Shown here: positions 6,108 through 7,278 of the stretch, piece by piece
Position numbering within the stretch: position 1 is the stretch's first letter
How the letters are laid out: every line of letters begins with the position of its first letter
Assembly: GCA_946885545.1 (NCBI GenBank)
Contig: CAMPGP010000104.1
Coordinates: 1 to 7,278 of the forward strand
Direction of reading: 5' to 3'
From: an uncultured Altererythrobacter sp.
GTDB taxonomy: Bacteria > Pseudomonadota > Alphaproteobacteria > Sphingomonadales > Sphingomonadaceae
DNA length: 7,278 nucleotides
Notes under the pieces: generated by a model
Databases searched by the model: none
Seen by the model: only the letters and a program-made list of their open reading frames with translations
Told to the model about the DNA's origin: nothing
Made by a program: the position numbers and the translations under genes

Positions 6108-6545
6108 CTACGCGGCGATAACCGCTTCATCGCTTACCATCGCGCCTTCCCAGTCCTGGATACGCTCGGCATCGGGGTGGTAGATCGCTTCCCACGGCGG
6201 AGCGCGAAATATGGGACCATCGTAGCGTAATTCGCGGCAGGCCTGCTCGATGTCGGATGGAACAAGCACATCCTCGAGCCGGAGGAAACCGACGATGTCG
6301 GGAAATCCTCGATCGAAAACTATCGGCGAAGCACAACCTTCAGCGGCGCGAAAAGCGGCGAGTTCGGCCCCGAACATTTCCCTGGCGAAACCTGCCGGAT
6401 CGTCGGAACGCAATTCCATCCCGCTCGGTCGTCGAAGGATTTCACGCGCGACTTCGGATCCTGTCGCAATCCCGCGTCGCGAGAGTTCCTCCAGCAAAGT
6501 GGATTTGCCCGATCCGGGGCCGCCGGTGATCGCCGAACGGGACAC
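6108..6545 (-). CDS. AAA_28-type ATPase/nucleotide kinase-like protein, truncated by an in-frame amber codon
   Basis: The open part encodes 145 residues: a P-loop GGPGSGKST (8-16), AREILRR (33-39), VFDRGFPD (76-83) in the Walker B/acidic position, and IFRAPPWEAIYHPDAERIQD (112-131) near the end. This is the pattern of small AAA_28-type ATPases, whose molecular role is generally unknown. A GTG at 6545 is the most likely start; it gives the usual short lead into the P-loop, lies 17 bases after the rho stop, and has GGGAAG seven bases upstream. The frame ends at TAG (6110-6108) after SDEAVIAA, but the same frame continues with family-like sequence to 6024. The product is therefore about 28 residues short, probably a nonsense mutation in a Tyr codon. 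Codon use by eye is looser (more A/T third bases, CGA, ATT) than in the neighbours. Whether the short form is functional is unknown. Confidence 0.8.
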   Translation of the reverse strand: MSRSAITGGPGSGKSTLLEELSRRGIATGSEVAREILRRPSGMELRSDDPAGFAREMFGAELAAFRAAEGCASPIVFDRGFPDIVGFLRLEDVLVPSDIEQACRELRYDGPIFRAPPWEAIYHPDAERIQDWEGAMVSDEAVIAA

Positions 6546-6562
6546 CCCCGGACTTCCCGACC

Positions 6563-7278
<716 letters not shown>

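Overview
This 7.3 kb, GC-rich window looks like the chromosome of an alphaproteobacterium, most probably a sphingomonad of the Erythrobacter type. The clues are mnmE preceded by a DUF6489-type small protein, a nearby rho gene, strong G/C bias at third codon positions, and the style of the accessory proteins. This assignment rests on recognition of protein families, not on a search. I see no tRNA, rRNA, CRISPR array, insertion sequence or phage gene.

Layout, left to right. Positions 1-1211 hold two leftward genes: the DUF6489-type small protein and mnmE (tRNA wobble-uridine GTPase), which runs off the left edge. A 99 bp divergent gap (1212-1310) separates them from a tight rightward operon: a dienelactone hydrolase-family enzyme (1311-2009), a membrane-anchored FMN/[3Fe-4S] glutamate-synthase-domain protein (2011-3627) and an NTF2/SnoaL-like protein (3624-4028). 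That operon meets a leftward set head-on with one base between the stop codons. Read in its own direction the leftward set is: rho (runs off the right edge), an AAA_28-type ATPase broken by an in-frame amber codon, a short stand-alone BLUF blue-light sensor, an exported virginiamycin-B-lyase-like beta-propeller, and an exported class I cytochrome c whose start overlaps the propeller stop.

How the genes fit together. rho and mnmE are housekeeping genes that commonly sit next to each other in alphaproteobacteria. Here about 5.6 kb of accessory genes lies between them. The propeller and cytochrome are translationally coupled and both carry export signals, so they probably form a periplasmic pair. 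The rightward trio is also tightly packed (1 nt gap, then a 4 nt overlap), but the sequence does not reveal its substrate.

Most worth a second look: (1) the amber codon in the ATPase gene, after which the same frame continues for 27 codons that look like the expected family C-terminus; (2) a 9 bp perfect inverted repeat, extended past one mismatch, that would pair the region just after the BLUF stop with the Shine-Dalgarno and start codon of the propeller gene, with a candidate internal promoter inside its loop; (3) the propeller-cytochrome pair, whose propeller has no histidine in its C-terminal 40 percent and so is unlikely to be an antibiotic lyase; (4) the membrane-anchored glutamate-synthase-like operon. 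I did not find a clearly new multi-gene system.
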